Below the pieces are notes generated by a model that searched no databases, was not told the DNA's origin, and saw only the letters and a list, made by a program, of their open reading frames with translations. The position numbers and the translations under genes are program-made. DNA of 6,423 bases from JAERML01 sp035687895. Lineage in GTDB: Bacteria; Bacteroidota; Ignavibacteria; UBA10030; UBA6906. Numbering within the stretch: position 1 is the first letter of the stretch; the number at the start of each line of letters is the position of its first letter. The stretch lies in the NCBI GenBank assembly GCA_035687895.1, contig DASRUE010000119.1, positions 1 through 6,423 of the forward strand, read 5' to 3'. Positions 6,268 to 6,423 of the stretch are shown one piece after another.

Positions 6268-6423
6268 TTAGAATCCTATCTCAGTGGTGAACATGTGGGT
6301 ACCGGGCAGAAACTTGTAGTTTGTGTATGAATAATCCAGCGTCCCTTTGATCCCGAGACTGCTCAGGTTCAGCCCCACGCCACCACTCCAATTTTCTGTG
6401 TCGTAGTTGAAACGATATCCCGT
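6268..6423 (-). CDS. PorV/PorQ-type outer-membrane beta-barrel protein, C-terminal fragment only
   Basis: The last 51 codons and the TAA stop (6268-6270) of a gene entering from the right edge. The residues alternate hydrophobic and polar in strand-like blocks (GGVGLNLSSLGIKGTLDYSYT) and finish with THMFTTEIGF, a C-terminal strand ending in Phe that matches the outer-membrane barrel insertion signal. The pattern of a glycine-rich strand, then an (L/V)DYxY strand, a short turn containing GTH and a final strand is typical of PorV/PorQ (UPF0164-like) proteins, some of which serve type IX secretion. Frame integrity and the barrel end are directly visible. Family assignment rests on one fifty-residue tail, so another barrel family is possible. 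The lipoprotein start follows 2 bp later. Confidence 0.65.
   Translation of the reverse strand, partial: TGYRFNYDTENWSGGVGLNLSSLGIKGTLDYSYTNYKFLPGTHMFTTEIGF
6274..6277 (-). promoter_or_regulatory. Shine-Dalgarno-like site for the lipoprotein gene
   Basis: AGGA on the minus strand (6277-6274) lies 8 bases before the ATG at 6265 and falls inside the last codons (Ile-Gly) of the upstream barrel gene. It is one of the few recognisable ribosome-binding sites in the window and supports the chosen start and tight coupling to the upstream gene. Confidence 0.5.

Overview
The window reads as an ordinary chromosomal segment of a Gram-negative bacterium, most likely from the Bacteroidota/Ignavibacteria/Chlorobi side of the tree. 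Three things point there: the end of a PorV/PorQ-type outer-membrane barrel with a C-terminal Phe, a lamin-tail-domain lipoprotein directly behind it, and start codons that mostly lack a Shine-Dalgarno sequence. This placement is inference, because no rRNA or other decisive marker is present. Base composition is even and moderately GC-rich. I see no tRNA, rRNA, CRISPR array, insertion sequence, integrase, origin or attachment site, and nothing that looks recently transferred. No gene-free stretch reaches 300 bases.

Layout from left to right. Positions 1-3967 are a minus-strand series, transcribed right to left: a YgjP-like zinc-metallopeptidase-type protein (3218-3967), a single-domain Rcp1-type response regulator (2739-3164), the double-GTPase ribosome assembly factor Der (1345-2658), and an FAD-dependent CoA-disulfide reductase/NADH oxidase family protein that runs off the left edge (1-1348). 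The Der stop and the reductase start overlap in an ATGA. Divergent from this group, on the plus strand, is a YciO-type member of the YrdC/Sua5/TsaC family (4010-4627), preceded by a plausible sigma70-like promoter.

Its stop codon shares a CTAG palindrome with the stop of the next, convergent, minus-strand gene, an atypical YeeZ-like short-chain dehydrogenase/epimerase (4624-5409). Just upstream of that gene lies a strong intrinsic terminator (5424-5460). It closes the rightmost minus-strand unit: the PorV/PorQ-like barrel (3' end only, 6268-6423) followed after 2 bp by the lamin-tail-domain lipoprotein (5486-6265).

Functionally the left group mixes housekeeping (Der, YgjP-like) with signalling (response regulator) and thiol/redox chemistry (reductase). 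Apart from the overlapping der/reductase pair there is no firm evidence that these form one pathway. The right group is a cell-envelope pair. I did not find a convincing undescribed system. The observations most worth a second look are the barrel/lipoprotein pair, the terminator placed against the next gene's start, the YciO-type protein whose function is not settled by homology, and the tight der/reductase coupling.
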